Origin: Acinetobacter baretiae | GTDB taxonomy: Bacteria > Pseudomonadota > Gammaproteobacteria > Pseudomonadales > Moraxellaceae | DNA: 45,962 nt | NCBI RefSeq assembly: GCF_015627105.1 | Contig: NZ_VTDM01000024.1 | Coordinates: 1-45,962, forward strand | Reading direction: 5' to 3' | Part shown: in pieces, positions 1-10,978 of the stretch | Layout of the letters: every line of letters begins with the position of its first letter | How positions within the stretch are numbered: position 1 is the first letter of the stretch | The notes under the pieces: generated by a model | Databases searched by the model: none | The model's input: the letters and a program-made list of their open reading frames with translations, nothing else | Told to the model about the DNA's origin: nothing | Translations under genes and position numbers: made by a program

Positions 1-889
1 AAAAATATAAGACAATATAAAAATGAGTTATTCAGAACATTTTAGACGAAAAGTGATAGCGAAGCTTGAGGAAGGATATTCCATACGAGCGGTCTCTGCA
101 CAATTTGAAATTGATAAAAATACAATTTTGAGTTGGAAAAAACGAATTGAAATTAAAAGAACCCGCCCACGGAAACCTTTTAAAATTGAGGATGATGCAT
201 TGCGTGCGGATGTTGAGAAATATCCAGACGATTATCAATATGAGCGTGCTGTGCACTTTTCCTGCTCAGCTGCATCTATTGGTTATGCATTAAAACGTTT
301 AGGAATCACAGTGAAAAAAAGACCTTACGCCACCCACAAGCCAAAGAATCCCTCAGATCAGAATTTATCGAAGCTTTAGATCAGCTTAAACAAAAGCACC
401 CCATTGTTTATCTTGATGAAAGTGGGTTTAAATCGCACGATTATAGACCTTACGGTTATTCTCTGAAAGGAACACCATGTTATGGCTCATTTAACTGGCA
501 ATTAAAGAACCAAACCAATGCCATTGGTGCATTATATCAAGGTCAACTATTTGCAGTTGGTTTATTCGACTGCAAAATTAATTCAAATGTATTTCATTTT
601 TGGGTAGAGCAGTTTCTTATTCCCGAACTGCCCCAAAATAGTGTCATCGTGATGGATAATGCGGCCTTTCATAAGCGATCGGATATTCGGATATACAGGA
701 GTTATTGGAACACTATGGGCATCAGATTTTATGGTTGCCTGCTTATAGTCCTGATTTGAATTCTATTGAAAAGACTTGGGCATGGATTAAGAAAAAAAGA
801 AAAGAATGTCAAGAGGATTGTATTGATCGACTCTTTCAGATGTTTTTTCATGTCTGTATGAGTAATTAGATTGTTTGACTATATATTAT
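1..889 (+). mobile_element. IS630-type insertion sequence (approximate ends)
   Basis: The element surrounds the broken transposase. The left flank (6-19, TATAAGACAAT) resembles the reverse complement of the right flank (about 872-889, TATAGTCAAACAAT) with a three-base gap, which would fit imperfect terminal inverted repeats beginning at a TA dinucleotide, the IS630 target. The left end may lie at or before the window start, so the boundaries are approximate. Confidence 0.5.
23..869 (+). pseudogene. IS630-family transposase, frameshifted
   Basis: Three reading-frame segments together spell an IS630/Tc1-mariner DDE transposase. The first (23-379) has an N-terminal helix-turn-helix (SAQFEIDKNTILSWKK). 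The second, about 315-700, carries the first two catalytic aspartates (VYLDESGF and VMDNAAFH). The third ends at 869 and carries SPDLNSIEKTW with the catalytic Glu. The first junction is a run of seven A (314-320), where a -1 programmed frameshift is plausible because many IS630 elements use one. The second junction, near 687-695, has no slippery run. It looks like the loss of one base (a G in a GGG run would restore the frame), so the copy is probably dead. The family call is firm; the inactivity is inferred and a sequencing error is possible. Confidence 0.85.
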
Positions 890-1369
890 GGTTATTTAAA
901 TGGGCTTCATTACTTACTGTACTCTCTTTGTGCTCTTGCCATTTATACAATCAGCATACACTTGATTAAATATACTCGGTGTTTTTCCAAGCTAAATAAC
1001 TATTTTCTAAAAAAAATAGGCAAATCTAAAAAAATCTCGCTAAATATTCATAATTCAAATTTTTATGATGAATTAGAAAAGGATTACAACAACAATAGCT
1101 CTTTAATTATTCTTATTATCGTTATGTTATTCGCCACATTCTACTCATTGGTAAATACTGAAAACAAAGCAAAAGAAATGGCACAGAAAGATTTAGACTC
1201 TACAGACTTTAGAAAGGTAGAGCTCAAAAAAGAGAGTAAATCATCTGATCTATTTTTAATAAAGTGCGGCTCTAACGTATGTGCACTCATGGATAAAAAC
1301 AGAAAGACGTATCTAGAAGATGCAAAAAATATCGTATTTTCTGTTCAACAAATAGATACTAAAAAGTAG
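875..1369 (+). CDS. Small two-helix membrane protein, 5' end probably cut by the IS
   Basis: I do not recognise this protein family. The open frame can start at TTG (875), which lies inside the presumed right inverted repeat of the IS630 element, and no in-frame Met occurs before about residue 84. The natural start was therefore probably removed or displaced by the insertion. Visible features are a hydrophobic segment at residues 10-31, a basic stretch, a second hydrophobic segment at 76-93 and a soluble C-terminal half with two Cys (KCGSNVC). The stop is at 1367-1369. It points away from the convergent folP. The coding call rests on length and amino-acid texture; expression is doubtful. Confidence 0.5.
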   Translation: MTIYYGYLNGLHYLLYSLCALAIYTISIHLIKYTRCFSKLNNYFLKKIGKSKKISLNIHNSNFYDELEKDYNNNSSLIILIIVMLFATFYSLVNTENKAKEMAQKDLDSTDFRKVELKKESKSSDLFLIKCGSNVCALMDKNRKTYLEDAKNIVFSVQQIDTKK

Positions 1370-1449
1370 TATTTAGTATGAACAATCCGAGTTGCTCATA
1401 TACACAAAAAATGGAGCATGTTTAAAGCTTTTAATAAACACTCAGCCAC

Positions 1450-2301
1450 TTATAAAGACATTAAAGACTTCCACACCAAAAGTGCCTGTGCAGTTGCTTC
1501 AACATCATGCACTCTAACTACACTTGCACCTTGTTGAACAGAAAGTAAATGCCCCGTTACACTACCCACTACACGCTCTGCCGCAATTGAACATTGTGTA
1601 ATTTCACCAATAAAACGCTTACGAGATAAACCTGATAATATCGGATAACCCAATTCATGTAAGCGCCAAAGATTATTCAGTAATGTTGTATTGTGCGTAG
1701 TATTCTTCGCAAAACCAAAACCAGGGTCAATAATAATATGATCCGATTGTATACCTGCACTTTGTGCAAGTACTATTTTTTCTTTTAATTCATTTATCAC
1801 CTCTGATACAACATCATCATAGCAGGCCAATTGATTCATTGTTGTTGGTTCACCACGCATGTGCATTAAGATCACAGGAATATTTAACTCAGCTGCCATC
1901 TCTAAAGCACCCGGACGAGTTAAAGCACGTACATCATTCCAAATGTGTGCCCCAGCCTCCATAGCAGCTTTCATTACTTCAGGCTCGCTGGTATCAATAG
2001 ACAGCACTATATCTAAGGTTGACAGCGCTTTTACTACAGGAATAACTCGATTAATCTCATCTTCAACTGCAACAACAGATGCCCCAGGACGTGTGGATTC
2101 ACCACCAATGTCAATGATAGACGCACCTTGTAATATCATATTTTTTGCGTGTTTAATTGCATATTCCACTTGATTATAATAACCACCATCACTAAATGAA
2201 TCTGGTGTCACATTTAAAATACCCATAATTTGTGGCTGTGAAAGATCAAGTATTCGACCGTTACAATTTAAGATTCTATGAGGTAGGTGAGTAAGTTTCA
2301 T
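1450..2301 (-). CDS. folP: Dihydropteroate synthase
   Basis: This enzyme condenses 6-hydroxymethyl-dihydropterin pyrophosphate with p-aminobenzoate in folate synthesis and is the cytosolic target of sulfonamides. The 283-residue length is normal for a bacterial TIM-barrel DHPS. It shows the pterin/PABA signature NVTPDSFSDGG at residues 30-40, GGESTRPG at 66-73, the DPGFGF segment and SRKRFIG. The ATG at 2301 has AGGA about seven bases upstream. It lies downstream of ftsH in the same orientation, the usual gammaproteobacterial order, but a strong hairpin terminator separates the two. No insertion is visible in the two sulfonamide-contact loops, so nothing here suggests resistance. Confidence 0.97.
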   Translation of the reverse strand: MKLTHLPHRILNCNGRILDLSQPQIMGILNVTPDSFSDGGYYNQVEYAIKHAKNMILQGASIIDIGGESTRPGASVVAVEDEINRVIPVVKALSTLDIVLSIDTSEPEVMKAAMEAGAHIWNDVRALTRPGALEMAAELNIPVILMHMRGEPTTMNQLACYDDVVSEVINELKEKIVLAQSAGIQSDHIIIDPGFGFAKNTTHNTTLLNNLWRLHELGYPILSGLSRKRFIGEITQCSIAAERVVGSVTGHLLSVQQGASVVRVHDVEATAQALLVWKSLMSL

Positions 2302-2333
2302 ACTGTATTCCTAGAAACGCTTTCAATGTAAAT

Positions 2334-2366
2334 AAAAAAGAGCCACTTAAAGTGGCTCTTTTTTTA
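2334..2366. terminator. Bidirectional terminator between ftsH and folP
   Basis: A perfect 8-bp stem (GAGCCACT 2340-2347 with AGTGGCTC 2351-2358, loop TAA) is flanked by an A-run on the left and a T-run on the right. On the minus strand it follows ftsH immediately, and the ftsH stop codon (2364-2366) lies in its flank. It should reduce read-through into folP. Confidence 0.85.
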
Positions 2367-4253
2367 GTGTGTTGTAGGTAATGGCGGTGGTGTAGATGAA
2401 TTATCTTTTACCACATCAATTACTGGATTTTCAGGAACATATACCTTAGGTGGTCTTGGATCTTGACCTGCCATAATATCTAAGACTTGATCACGATCGA
2501 TTGTTTCCCAATCCATCAGGGCTTTCACCATCACGTGTGCTTTGTCTTTGTTTTGTTCCAAAATATCCCAAGCAACTTTGTACTGCTCATCTAAAATACG
2601 GCGTACCTCAGCATCAACTTGCTGTTGTGTTGCCTCAGAGATAGTACGGCTTGCAACACTACCTAAGAAAGATTGTTGGCTGTCATCTTCATATACCATG
2701 ACACCCATCTTCTCAGACATACCATATTTCGTGACCATAGAGCGTGCCATTTTAGTTGCACGTTCAAAGTCATTTGATGCACCTGTTGATTGCTGATTGA
2801 TAAAAATCTCTTCAGCAATACGACCACCAAACAAGATTGCTAATTCATTTAACATTTTATGTTTATAATGACTCACATTATCTTGCTCTGGCAATTGCCA
2901 TGTCACACCAAGTGCCCAACCGCGTGGCATAATTGTGACTTTATGCACAGGATCTGTTCCTGGAAGAACTTCCGCAACAATAGCATGTCCTGCTTCATGG
3001 TAAGCCGTTGCTCGACGCTCTTCTTCACGAAGAACCATTGATTTACGCTCAGGCCCCATATAAATTTTGTCTTTTGCATCTTCAAAATCATGCATATCCA
3101 CCGTATTTTTATTACGACGGGCAGCAAACAAAGCAGCTTCGTTCACCAAGTTAGCAAGTTCAGCACCTGAAAATCCTGGTGTACCGCGAGCCAACACTTT
3201 TAAATCAACACTTGTTACAGAAGGCAATTTCTTAAGGTGTACGCCCAAAATTTGCTCACGACCATTAATATCAGGTAAACCAACCATGACTTGACGGTCA
3301 AAACGACCCGGGCGAAGTAATGCTTTATCTAATACATCTGCACGGTTAGTTGCTGCAATAACAATAATACCTTCATTGCCTTCAAAACCATCCATTTCAA
3401 CAAGCATTTGGTTTAACGTTTGCTCACGCTCATCATGACCACCTCCTGTACCTGAGCCACGATGGCGACCAACTGCATCAATTTCATCAATGAAAATGAT
3501 ACATGGTGCATGGCGCTTTGCTTGTTCAAACATATCACGTACACGTGATGCACCCACACCAACAAACATTTCAACGAAATCTGAACCAGAAATACTAAAG
3601 AAAGGTACTTTTGCCTCACCTGCAATGGCTTTGGCCAATAAGGTCTTACCTGTTCCTGGTGGACCGACCATCAATACACCTCGAGGAATAGAGGCACCAA
3701 GACGTTTGAATTTGGTTGGATCTTTCAAAAAGTCGACAATTTCGACAACTTCTTGTTTTGCCTCATCACAACCGGCCACATCTTTAAAATTGATTTTAAT
3801 TTGGTCTTCAGCCAGCATTTTGGCTTTAGATTTACCAAAACTCATTGGGCCATTTTTACCACCTGCACCACCACCCATGTTACGCATGAAGAACATAAAT
3901 AACAGAATAATCAGCAATACAGGGAAGCTTGCAATGAGTAATTGCATTAGCACACCTTGACGTTGAGGCGCTGTCCCCTCAACAATCACATTATTTTTTA
4001 TTAGACCCGGCATAAGTTCAGGGTCTTGTACCGCAGGGCGGATTGTTTCAAAACCTGAACCATTCTTTTTTTCGCCAGTGATTTTCTCGCCATCAACTGT
4101 GACTTGCTTAATTTGGCCTGCATTAACCGCAGAAACAAACTCAGAATAGTTCATTTGCGATGGTTTATTGTGGTCACTGATGTTGCTGAATATTAAAATC
4201 AGCACTCCGAGTATCACCAGCCACAACACGGCGTTTTTAAAGAGATCGCTCAA
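2364..4253 (-). CDS. ftsH: ATP-dependent zinc metalloprotease FtsH
   Basis: This is a membrane-anchored AAA+ protease that degrades misfolded membrane proteins and regulatory substrates (LpxC, sigma-32 in E. coli). The domain order is complete: transmembrane helix 1 (about 8-24), a periplasmic domain, transmembrane helix 2 (about 102-123), the AAA module with Walker A GPPGTGKT at 197-204 and Walker [10 protein letters not shown], and the M41 protease domain with the zinc motif HEAGH near residue 420. The 629 residues compare with 644 in E. coli. The tail is Pro-rich. It sits 136 bp downstream of rlmE, the classical rlmE-ftsH pairing. No key residue is missing. Confidence 0.98.
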   Translation of the reverse strand: MSDLFKNAVLWLVILGVLILIFSNISDHNKPSQMNYSEFVSAVNAGQIKQVTVDGEKITGEKKNGSGFETIRPAVQDPELMPGLIKNNVIVEGTAPQRQGVLMQLLIASFPVLLIILLFMFFMRNMGGGAGGKNGPMSFGKSKAKMLAEDQIKINFKDVAGCDEAKQEVVEIVDFLKDPTKFKRLGASIPRGVLMVGPPGTGKTLLAKAIAGEAKVPFFSISGSDFVEMFVGVGASRVRDMFEQAKRHAPCIIFIDEIDAVGRHRGSGTGGGHDEREQTLNQMLVEMDGFEGNEGIIVIAATNRADVLDKALLRPGRFDRQVMVGLPDINGREQILGVHLKKLPSVTSVDLKVLARGTPGFSGAELANLVNEAALFAARRNKNTVDMHDFEDAKDKIYMGPERKSMVLREEERRATAYHEAGHAIVAEVLPGTDPVHKVTIMPRGWALGVTWQLPEQDNVSHYKHKMLNELAILFGGRIAEEIFINQQSTGASNDFERATKMARSMVTKYGMSEKMGVMVYEDDSQQSFLGSVASRTISEATQQQVDAEVRRILDEQYKVAWDILEQNKDKAHVMVKALMDWETIDRDQVLDIMAGQDPRPPKVYVPENPVIDVVKDNSSTPPPLPTTH

Positions 4254-4389
4254 AGCTTCATTCCCATATCATCAATCTAGTTTGATTTTAAGCCCAAATG
4301 ACTTAAAACCTTTCACGAAAGTAAGTGATTGCACGTCACACCCTAAATTGTAACCATGCACAATTTTTGCAAGCTTAGCAAGTCACCAT

Positions 4390-5040
4390 TTAGCCATTTT
4401 TTCTACGTTGTCCAATCAAAAATACTTCTTTTGATCTTGCACGAGATGCTTCTGGCTTAATTGTTTTCAATACCTGAAAGGTATCAACAACTTGTTTACG
4501 AAACTCATCAAATCCAGAACCTTGGAACACTTTAACGACAAACTGTCCATTAGGCCCTAATACCTTTTGTGCAAAATCTAGGGCAAGTTCACACAAATAA
4601 ATTTGACGAGGTTGATCTACAGCCCGATTACCTGATGTATTGGGGGCCATATCTGAAATTACAACGTCTACTTGCCGACCATTTAAAATATTTAACAATT
4701 TTTCAAAGACTTCTTCCTCACGAAAGTCACCTTGTAAAAAAGTCACGTCTGGCAATGCATCCATTTCTAAAATATCAGATGCGATCACTAAGCCTTTTGA
4801 ACCTACAAGCTTACCTGCAATTTGCGACCAACTTCCCGGGGCTGCGCCCAAGTCAACAATTGTCATACCTGGCTTAATCAGTTTGTACTTTTCTTGGATT
4901 TCTAACAGCTTATATGCTGCTCGAGCACGATAGCCCTCTTTTTGTGCTTTTTTCACAAAATGATCATCTAAATGCTCTCTCATCCACGCACGACTGCTTT
5001 TAGACAGCTTTTGGTTGGTGATGCGTGTTGCCATAATCAT
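4390..5040 (-). CDS. rlmE: 23S rRNA 2'-O-ribose methyltransferase RlmE (FtsJ/RrmJ)
   Basis: RlmE methylates the 2'-OH of U2552 in the A-loop of 23S rRNA late in 50S assembly. The 216 residues carry the SAM-binding motif [12 protein letters not shown], an acidic motif [12 protein letters not shown] and the catalytic Lys in FVVKVFQG, matching the K-D-K-E tetrad of the family. Two in-frame ATGs are possible (5040 and 5034); neither has a strong Shine-Dalgarno, and MATRITNQ from 5034 is equally credible. It is divergent from yhbY across a 356-bp spacer and precedes ftsH on the same strand. Confidence 0.95.
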   Translation of the reverse strand: MIMATRITNQKLSKSSRAWMREHLDDHFVKKAQKEGYRARAAYKLLEIQEKYKLIKPGMTIVDLGAAPGSWSQIAGKLVGSKGLVIASDILEMDALPDVTFLQGDFREEEVFEKLLNILNGRQVDVVISDMAPNTSGNRAVDQPRQIYLCELALDFAQKVLGPNGQFVVKVFQGSGFDEFRKQVVDTFQVLKTIKPEASRARSKEVFLIGQRRKNG

Positions 5041-5396
5041 CTAAATTCAAAAAATAATTACTATATTGTACGCAAAAAACCACATACTTGCAGTAAAGAA
5101 CTGTCAAGTGAGCATAAGTTTTTTGAATCATGTCTATCGTTTATATACACACTTTTTCATACGTCATAGCAATTTTAAGTGTTTCTCATTTAAAATTTAA
5201 AGTAGATCTAAAAAATACACCATCATATTTTTCAAAATTTAAACGAGCCACACCACTGACTTCAAGCAATCTAGCACACTTTAATCTACAAAATAAATGT
5301 CATACAACATAATGCCTTATAAATAACAACGCTTTCTTTAGTACAAAAGCAAGCAAATTTGATATACTACAACACTTATTTACAATAGGTTAAACC
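5041..5396. other. Divergent rlmE/yhbY intergenic region
   Basis: This is an AT-rich spacer with no credible gene. It should hold the promoters of both divergent units. The only good promoter element I see is the extended -10 before yhbY. The short open frames inside have no ribosome binding site or recognisable product. Confidence 0.6.
5360..5368 (+). promoter_or_regulatory. Extended -10 promoter of yhbY
   Basis: TGATATACT contains a TG extension one base before the hexamer TATACT (5363-5368), 28 bases before the yhbY ATG. The -35 position (AGTACA, 5340-5345, 17-bp spacing) is weak, as expected for an extended -10 promoter. This is a sequence inference only. Confidence 0.45.
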
Positions 5397-5720
5397 ATGG
5401 CTTCTTTATCTATCCAAGAAATCAAACGTCTACGTCAAATCGGACACTCGCTCAACCCTGTTGTGATGATTGGTAGTCAAGGCTTGACAGAAAATGTAAT
5501 TGAAGAAACATTACGTGCACTTAATGATCATGAGTTAATCAAAGTCAAAGTAGTTGGCGAAGATCGTGAAGTACGCAGTCAAGTTATTGAAACATTGGCA
5601 CAGCAATCCCAATCTCATGTTGTTCAAAAAATTGGTAAAATTGTTTTGCTTTATAAAAAATCTGCACAGCAAAACCAAAAATTATCAAATCTTGTTCGCT
5701 TCGCGCATTTGTCTAACTAA
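5397..5720 (+). CDS. yhbY: YhbY family ribosome-associated RNA-binding protein
   Basis: This is a CRM-domain (CRS1/YhbY) protein that associates with pre-50S ribosomal particles. The 107 residues are the usual size for a single CRM domain. The hallmark GxxG-like loop region (MIGSQGLTENVIEE) follows the LRQIGHSLNPVV segment, and LIKVKV and IGKIVLLYK form the expected strands. It starts at ATG 5397. It is divergent from rlmE, another 50S biogenesis gene, an arrangement seen in many gammaproteobacteria. A DOMON-like gene follows after six bases, so the two are probably co-transcribed. Confidence 0.93.
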   Translation: MASLSIQEIKRLRQIGHSLNPVVMIGSQGLTENVIEETLRALNDHELIKVKVVGEDREVRSQVIETLAQQSQSHVVQKIGKIVLLYKKSAQQNQKLSNLVRFAHLSN

Positions 5721-5726
5721 CTCATT

Positions 5727-6260
5727 ATGGCAAGTTACGAACTGATTCCATTTGAACGCTGTGATGACATCAACATCATTGTTGCCATTGAACAACAGTC
5801 CTCTTTACTTAATGTCGGTTTTTGGGTTAAAGACCCATATCAATTTATTCAATGGCCTGCCGTACAACCACAATGTGGCACGGCAGACTTTTTGTGGCAA
5901 CAAACCTGCTTTGAGCTCTTTATTGGCATAAAAGACTGCGATGACTATGTGGAAATTAATTTATCTCCCTCACAGCTTTGGCAATGTTATGACTTTGAAG
6001 AATACAGATACCCCGAAAGTATTCCACCACAACACAGTCAGGGCATTGAATTACTTGAGTTAAAACGTACTCACTATGGCATCAGCTCAACCATTGACAT
6101 TGCAAACTTTATTGCAAAACACAATGTAAAAATGAATGATATCTTTATGGGTATATGTGCTGTTATACAGACAGCTCAAGGTGAAAAATTCTATTCTCTT
6201 CAACATAGTAGCCCTCAAGCAGACTTTCATAATAAAAGAGATTGGCTACATACACTTTAA
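5727..6260 (+). CDS. DOMON-like domain protein, function unknown
   Basis: This 177-residue protein resembles the bacterial DOMON-like single-domain family, a beta-sandwich related to carbohydrate- and heme-binding domains. Supporting segments are the central TCFELFIGIKDCDDYVEINLSPSQLWQCYDFEEYR, given here only as a landmark at about residues 48-82, and the C-terminal IMGICAVIQTAQGEKFYSLQH. No signal peptide is present, so it is probably cytosolic. It starts six bases after yhbY, which suggests an operon, and ends before a clear terminator. The biochemical role is unknown. Confidence 0.75.
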   Translation: MASYELIPFERCDDINIIVAIEQQSSLLNVGFWVKDPYQFIQWPAVQPQCGTADFLWQQTCFELFIGIKDCDDYVEINLSPSQLWQCYDFEEYRYPESIPPQHSQGIELLELKRTHYGISSTIDIANFIAKHNVKMNDIFMGICAVIQTAQGEKFYSLQHSSPQADFHNKRDWLHTL

Positions 6261-6280
6261 TATTTTCTAATCAAGAACAT

Positions 6281-6312
6281 AAGACCAATAACAAAGTGAT
6301 TGGTCTTTTTCT
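6281..6312 (+). terminator. Terminator of the yhbY operon
   Basis: The stem AAGACCAAT (6281-6289) pairs perfectly with ATTGGTCTT (6299-6307) and is followed by TTTCTTT. It lies 20 bases after the DOMON-like gene. Confidence 0.85.
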
Positions 6313-6372
6313 TTATCCATCTCATCTTACATTTGTACATCACAATTGATTGCTAGATAACTAGAAATAACA

Positions 6373-6401
6373 TAGACTTTTTTTAGTGATATGCGTACAA
6401 T
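6373..6401 (+). promoter_or_regulatory. Probable sigma-70 promoter of carAB
   Basis: TAGACT (6373-6378) and TACAAT (6396-6401) are separated by 17 bases, giving 4/6 and 5/6 matches to the sigma-70 consensus. The predicted leader is about 90 nt before the TTG start of carA. I found no clear leader peptide or arginine/pyrimidine operator in it. Confidence 0.5.
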
Positions 6402-6497
6402 GCGTTTTTAAGTTACAAACGTGTCAAAACCTTTAAATTCGGTGAACTCCCCTTCATTTAATGGTTTTCTTACAGCTTAAAAATCAGGAGCTTCAAC

Positions 6498-7646
6498 TTG
6501 AGCACCCTCGCCATTTTAGCCCTTGCCGACGGCACCGTATTTCACGGTCAATCTATCGGCGCACAGGGATCCACGACTGGAGAAGTCGTATTTAACACTG
6601 CCATGACAGGCTATCAAGAAATACTGACTGACCCAAGCTATGCACAGCAAATTGTAACCTTGACGTACCCACATGTTGGCAACACTGGTTGTAATGTCGA
6701 AGATGCTGAGTCTGGTTCAATCCAAAAAGTATGGGCAAACGGTTTAATTATTCGAGACCTACCATTACTGCACAGTAACTTTCGTTCTAGTATCTCTTTG
6801 TCTGACTATTTAGTACAACAAAATATTGTTGCTATTGCAGACATTGACACTCGTAAACTCACACGTATTTTACGTGATAAAGGCGCTCAAAATGGCTGTA
6901 TCTTAGCAGGAGACAATATTACTGCTGAAGAAGCTATTGCAAAAGCACGTGCATTTGGTGGACTAAATGGCTTAGACCTTGCAAAAGAGTGCTGTGATCC
7001 AAAAGGCTTTGAATGGACTGAAGGTTCTTGGGCTCTTGGCACAGGTTTTACACAACCTGAACTTAAATTTCATGTTGTTGCTTATGACTACGGCGTAAAA
7101 ACCAATATTTTACGTATGCTTTCTGACCGTGGTTGCAAGCTAACAGTTGTTCCTGCACAAACATCTGCTGAGGATGTTCTTGCACTTAATCCAGATGGTA
7201 TTTTCCTCTCTAATGGCCCAGGTGATCCTGCAGCATGTGACTATGCAGTTAAAGCCATTGAGCAGTTGTTGGAAAAAAGTGATATTCCAATGTTTGGTAT
7301 TTGTTTAGGGCATCAACTATTGGCATTAGCCTCTGGTGCTCAAACTGTAAAAATGAATCATGGTCATCATGGTGCTAACCATCCTGTTAAAAATACAGAA
7401 GATGGTACAGTCATGATTACTTCGCAAAATCATGGTTTTGCAGTGGATGATAAAACGCTTCCAAGCAATTTAAAAACCACACATATTTCATTATTTGATG
7501 GCACATTACAAGGTATTCATCGTACCGATAAACCTGCATTTAGTTTCCAAGGACACCCTGAAGCCAGCCCTGGCCCACATGATTGTGCCCCACTATTTGA
7601 CCATTTTATCGACTTGATCGAAGCATCTAAAAGTAAAAGCCATTAA
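6498..7646 (+). CDS. carA: Carbamoyl phosphate synthase small subunit
   Basis: CarA is the glutamine amidotransferase subunit of carbamoyl phosphate synthetase. It releases ammonia from glutamine and channels it to CarB for pyrimidine and arginine synthesis. The protein is 382 residues, the family norm. The N-terminal CPSase_sm domain includes [20 protein letters not shown] (about 33-52). The class I GATase domain has the nucleophile Cys in FGICLGHQ (about residue 265) and the His-Glu pair in GHPEASPGP. The start is TTG, set by a good AGGAG at 6486-6490 seven bases upstream. CarB follows after 11 bases. Confidence 0.98.
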   Translation: MSTLAILALADGTVFHGQSIGAQGSTTGEVVFNTAMTGYQEILTDPSYAQQIVTLTYPHVGNTGCNVEDAESGSIQKVWANGLIIRDLPLLHSNFRSSISLSDYLVQQNIVAIADIDTRKLTRILRDKGAQNGCILAGDNITAEEAIAKARAFGGLNGLDLAKECCDPKGFEWTEGSWALGTGFTQPELKFHVVAYDYGVKTNILRMLSDRGCKLTVVPAQTSAEDVLALNPDGIFLSNGPGDPAACDYAVKAIEQLLEKSDIPMFGICLGHQLLALASGAQTVKMNHGHHGANHPVKNTEDGTVMITSQNHGFAVDDKTLPSNLKTTHISLFDGTLQGIHRTDKPAFSFQGHPEASPGPHDCAPLFDHFIDLIEASKSKSH

Positions 7647-7657
7647 GGATCGAAATA

Positions 7658-10600
7658 ATGCCTAAACGTACGGATATTAAAAGCATCTTAATTATTGGTG
7701 CTGGCCCAATTGTTATTGGTCAAGCCTGTGAGTTTGACTATTCTGGTGCACAAGCATGTAAAGCACTTCGTGAAGAAGGCTTTCGTGTTATTTTGGTCAA
7801 CTCAAACCCAGCGACCATCATGACCGACCCATCTATGGCAGATGCGACTTACATCGAACCGATTACATGGCAAACTGTTGAGCGTATTATTGAAAAAGAA
7901 CGCCCAGATGCAGTTTTACCAACAATGGGTGGTCAAACTGCACTGAACTGTGCGCTAGATTTAGATAAATATGGCGTCTTAAGTAAGTACAATGTTGAGC
8001 TTATCGGTGCAAGTAAAGATGCCATCGAAAAAGCAGAAGACCGTAAACTTTTTGACCAAGCCATGAAAAAAATTGGCCTTGAATGTCCACGTGCAGCTGT
8101 TGCTGAAACAATGCAAGAAGCTTTAGATATTCAAGCAGGTTTCGGTTTTCCTGTCATTATCCGCCCATCATTTACAATGGGTGGCTCAGGTGGCGGTATT
8201 GCATATAACCGAGAAGAATTTCTTGAAATTTGTGAGCGTGGTTTTGAACTCTCTCCTACCCACCAATTGCTTATTGATGAATCTTTAATTGGTTGGAAAG
8301 AGTACGAAATGGAAGTTGTTCGTGACAAAAACGACAACTGCATTATTGTGTGCTCAATTGAAAACTTTGACCCGATGGGCGTACACACCGGCGACTCAAT
8401 TACTGTTGCACCTGCGCAAACACTCACAGATAAAGAGTATCAACTGATGCGTAACGCATCAGTTGCTGTATTGCGTGAAATTGGCGTTGAAACAGGTGGT
8501 TCAAACGTTCAATTTGGTATTAATCCAAAAGATGGCCGTATGGTTGTCATTGAAATGAATCCTCGTGTCTCTCGCTCATCTGCTTTAGCCTCTAAAGCAA
8601 CAGGATTCCCGATTGCTAAAATTGCAGCAAAACTTGCTGTAGGCTACACACTAGATGAGCTCAGCAATGACATTACAGGTGGCACAACACCTGCATCTTT
8701 TGAGCCATCAATTGACTATGTTGTCACAAAAATACCTCGCTTCAACTTTGAAAAATTTCCGCAAGCTGAACCTGTACTGACCACACAAATGAAATCTGTA
8801 GGTGAAGTCATGGCAATTGGCCGTAACTTCCAAGAGTCACTTCATAAAGCACTGCGTGGCCTTGAAGTTGGTAGCTGTGGTTTTGATGAAAAAGTTGATC
8901 CAAGCTTAACCAATCCAAAAGACAAAATTTTACTTGAACTTAAAGTGCCAGGGCCAGATCGTATTTGGTATGTCGCTGATGCATTTCGCCATGGCTTTAG
9001 CTTAGATGACGTCTTTGAAGCAACTAAAATTGATCGTTGGTTCTTAGTACAAATTGAAGATATTATCAAAACTGAAGAATACATTCGTACACTTGGTTTT
9101 GGTGATTTGACAGCACAAAATGTGCGTAGCTTTAAACGTAAAGGCCTCTCTGACTTACGTATCGCACATTTAATGGGTATTTCCCAAAAGCAATTTCGTA
9201 AACAACGTTGGAGTTTAGGTGTTTATCCTGTTTACAAACGGGTAGATACTTGCGCTGCTGAGTTTGAATCTAGTACAGCATACATGTATTCAACTTACGA
9301 AGAAGAGTGTGAAGCGAAACCATCAGATCGCCAAAAAATTATGGTGATTGGTGGTGGACCAAACCGTATTGGTCAAGGCATTGAGTTTGACTACTGTTGT
9401 GTACATGCTGCACTTGCAATGCGTGAAGACGGTTATGAGACCATCATGGTCAACTGTAACCCTGAAACAGTATCAACAGATTACGATACCTCTGATCGCC
9501 TTTACTTTGAGCCAATTACGCTTGAAGATGTCCTTGAGATTATTCGTATAGAAAAACCGAAAGGCGTAATCGTACAATACGGTGGTCAAACACCTTTAAA
9601 ACTTGCACGTGCACTTGAAGAAGCAGGCACACCTATTATTGGCACATCGCCAGATGCCATTGACCGTGCAGAAGATCGTGAACGTTTTCAACAAATGATT
9701 CAACGTCTTCAACTGCGTCAGCCAAATAACAGCATTGTTAAATCTGCTGAAGAAGGTATTTCTGAAGGGGCAAAAGTCGGTTATCCACTTGTTGTTCGTC
9801 CATCTTATGTACTTGGTGGCCGTGCGATGGAAATCGTATATAACGAAGATGAACTCAAACGCTACCTTCGTGAAGCCGTACAAGCATCAAATGACTCACC
9901 TGTTTTACTAGATCACTTCTTAAACTCAGCGATTGAAGTCGATGTAGATTGTGTGTCTGACGGTAAAGAAGTCGTCATTGGTGGTATTATGCAGCACATT
10001 GAAGAAGCAGGTATTCACTCAGGTGATTCTGCGTGCTCCATTCCACCATACTCTTTATCTAAAGAGATTCAAGATGAAATGCGCCGCCAAACTATTGCCA
10101 TGGCAAAAGAACTCGGTGTAATTGGCTTAATGAACGTACAATTTGCCGTTAAAGGGCAAGATGTCTATATATTAGAAGTCAATCCACGTGCCTCTCGTAC
10201 AGTGCCTTTTGTATCTAAATGTATTGGTGAATCACTTGCCAAAGTTGCTGCTCGTTGCATGGCTGGTATTTCGCTACAAGATCAAAACTTTACCCAAGAA
10301 ATTATTCCTAAACACTTTTCTGTTAAAGAAGCAGTGTTCCCATTTGCAAAATTTCAAGGCGTTGACCCAATGCTTGGCCCTGAAATGAAGTCTACGGGTG
10401 AAGTGATGGGTGTTGGTCAAACATTTGGTGAAGCATTCTATAAAGCCGTTCTTGGCTCAAACGAAAGATTACCTGGCTTGCCAACCGACAGTGAAACCAA
10501 ACATGCCTTTTTATCTGTACGTGAATCAGATAAAAAAGATGTTGTGGCGATTGCTCAACAATTGATTGACTATGGTTTCAAACTCATCGCAACTCACGGT

Positions 10601-10891
10601 ACACAAAAAGTGATTACCGATGCAGGTTTAAGTTGTGAACGTGTAAATAAAGTCACTGAAGGTCGTCCACATATTGTAGACCGCTTGAAAAATGGTGAAA
10701 TACACCTTATTGTAAATACAACAGAAGGCAAGCAGGCTCAGTTTGATTCGGCTGCGATCCGTCGTGCTGCATTACAAGGTAAAGTGTACTACACCACAAC
10801 CATTAGTGGTGCAGAAGCTGTTTGCCAAGCATTTGCCGTGAAATTACCAATGGATGTATATCGTTTGCAAGATTTAACCGTAACTAGTTAA
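7658..10891 (+). CDS. carB: Carbamoyl phosphate synthase large subunit
   Basis: CarB makes carbamoyl phosphate from bicarbonate, ammonia and two ATP. The 1077 residues contain the two homologous halves of the family. Each begins with a [21 protein letters not shown] or [21 protein letters not shown] segment and carries an ATP-grasp domain ([12 protein letters not shown] in the first, [12 protein letters not shown] in the second). An oligomerisation region lies between them, and a C-terminal MGS-like allosteric domain ([13 protein letters not shown]) follows. It starts 11 bases after carA in one operon and is closed by a hairpin terminator, separating it from greA. Confidence 0.98.
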   Translation: MPKRTDIKSILIIGAGPIVIGQACEFDYSGAQACKALREEGFRVILVNSNPATIMTDPSMADATYIEPITWQTVERIIEKERPDAVLPTMGGQTALNCALDLDKYGVLSKYNVELIGASKDAIEKAEDRKLFDQAMKKIGLECPRAAVAETMQEALDIQAGFGFPVIIRPSFTMGGSGGGIAYNREEFLEICERGFELSPTHQLLIDESLIGWKEYEMEVVRDKNDNCIIVCSIENFDPMGVHTGDSITVAPAQTLTDKEYQLMRNASVAVLREIGVETGGSNVQFGINPKDGRMVVIEMNPRVSRSSALASKATGFPIAKIAAKLAVGYTLDELSNDITGGTTPASFEPSIDYVVTKIPRFNFEKFPQAEPVLTTQMKSVGEVMAIGRNFQESLHKALRGLEVGSCGFDEKVDPSLTNPKDKILLELKVPGPDRIWYVADAFRHGFSLDDVFEATKIDRWFLVQIEDIIKTEEYIRTLGFGDLTAQNVRSFKRKGLSDLRIAHLMGISQKQFRKQRWSLGVYPVYKRVDTCAAEFESSTAYMYSTYEEECEAKPSDRQKIMVIGGGPNRIGQGIEFDYCCVHAALAMREDGYETIMVNCNPETVSTDYDTSDRLYFEPITLEDVLEIIRIEKPKGVIVQYGGQTPLKLARALEEAGTPIIGTSPDAIDRAEDRERFQQMIQRLQLRQPNNSIVKSAEEGISEGAKVGYPLVVRPSYVLGGRAMEIVYNEDELKRYLREAVQASNDSPVLLDHFLNSAIEVDVDCVSDGKEVVIGGIMQHIEEAGIHSGDSACSIPPYSLSKEIQDEMRRQTIAMAKELGVIGLMNVQFAVKGQDVYILEVNPRASRTVPFVSKCIGESLAKVAARCMAGISLQDQNFTQEIIPKHFSVKEAVFPFAKFQGVDPMLGPEMKSTGEVMGVGQTFGEAFYKAVLGSNERLPGLPTDSETKHAFLSVRESDKKDVVAIAQQLIDYGFKLIATHGTQKVITDAGLSCERVNKVTEGRPHIVDRLKNGEIHLIVNTTEGKQAQFDSAAIRRAALQGKVYYTTTISGAEAVCQAFAVKLPMDVYRLQDLTVTS

Positions 10892-10908
10892 TCCGTACTA
10901 CCGAAAGG

Positions 10909-10940
10909 TCCCGTCACCTACTCGGTGGCGGGATTTTTTA
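10909..10940 (+). terminator. Terminator after carB
   Basis: The 10-bp stem TCCCGTCACC (10909-10918) pairs with GGTGGCGGGA (10924-10933), with one G-U pair and the loop TACTC, followed by TTTTTTATTTTTT. Confidence 0.9.
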
Positions 10941-10978
10941 TTTTTTAAACCAACTACATTTTATTTTGGAGGGACGAC

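Noticed and set aside
1764..2173. Open frames antisense to folP
   Set aside because: They are shadows of the conserved DHPS coding sequence and have no start signals.
1450..2301. Sulfonamide-resistant sul-type DHPS
   Set aside because: It sits in the chromosomal ftsH-folP context and shows normal motif loops with no insertion.
3490..3960. 156-codon open frame antisense to ftsH
   Set aside because: It is fully inside the well-conserved ftsH gene on the other strand, has no ribosome binding site and gives no recognisable protein.
5130..5312. 60-codon open frame in the rlmE/yhbY spacer
   Set aside because: No Shine-Dalgarno, composition like AT-rich spacer DNA, and it overlaps the region expected to hold promoters.
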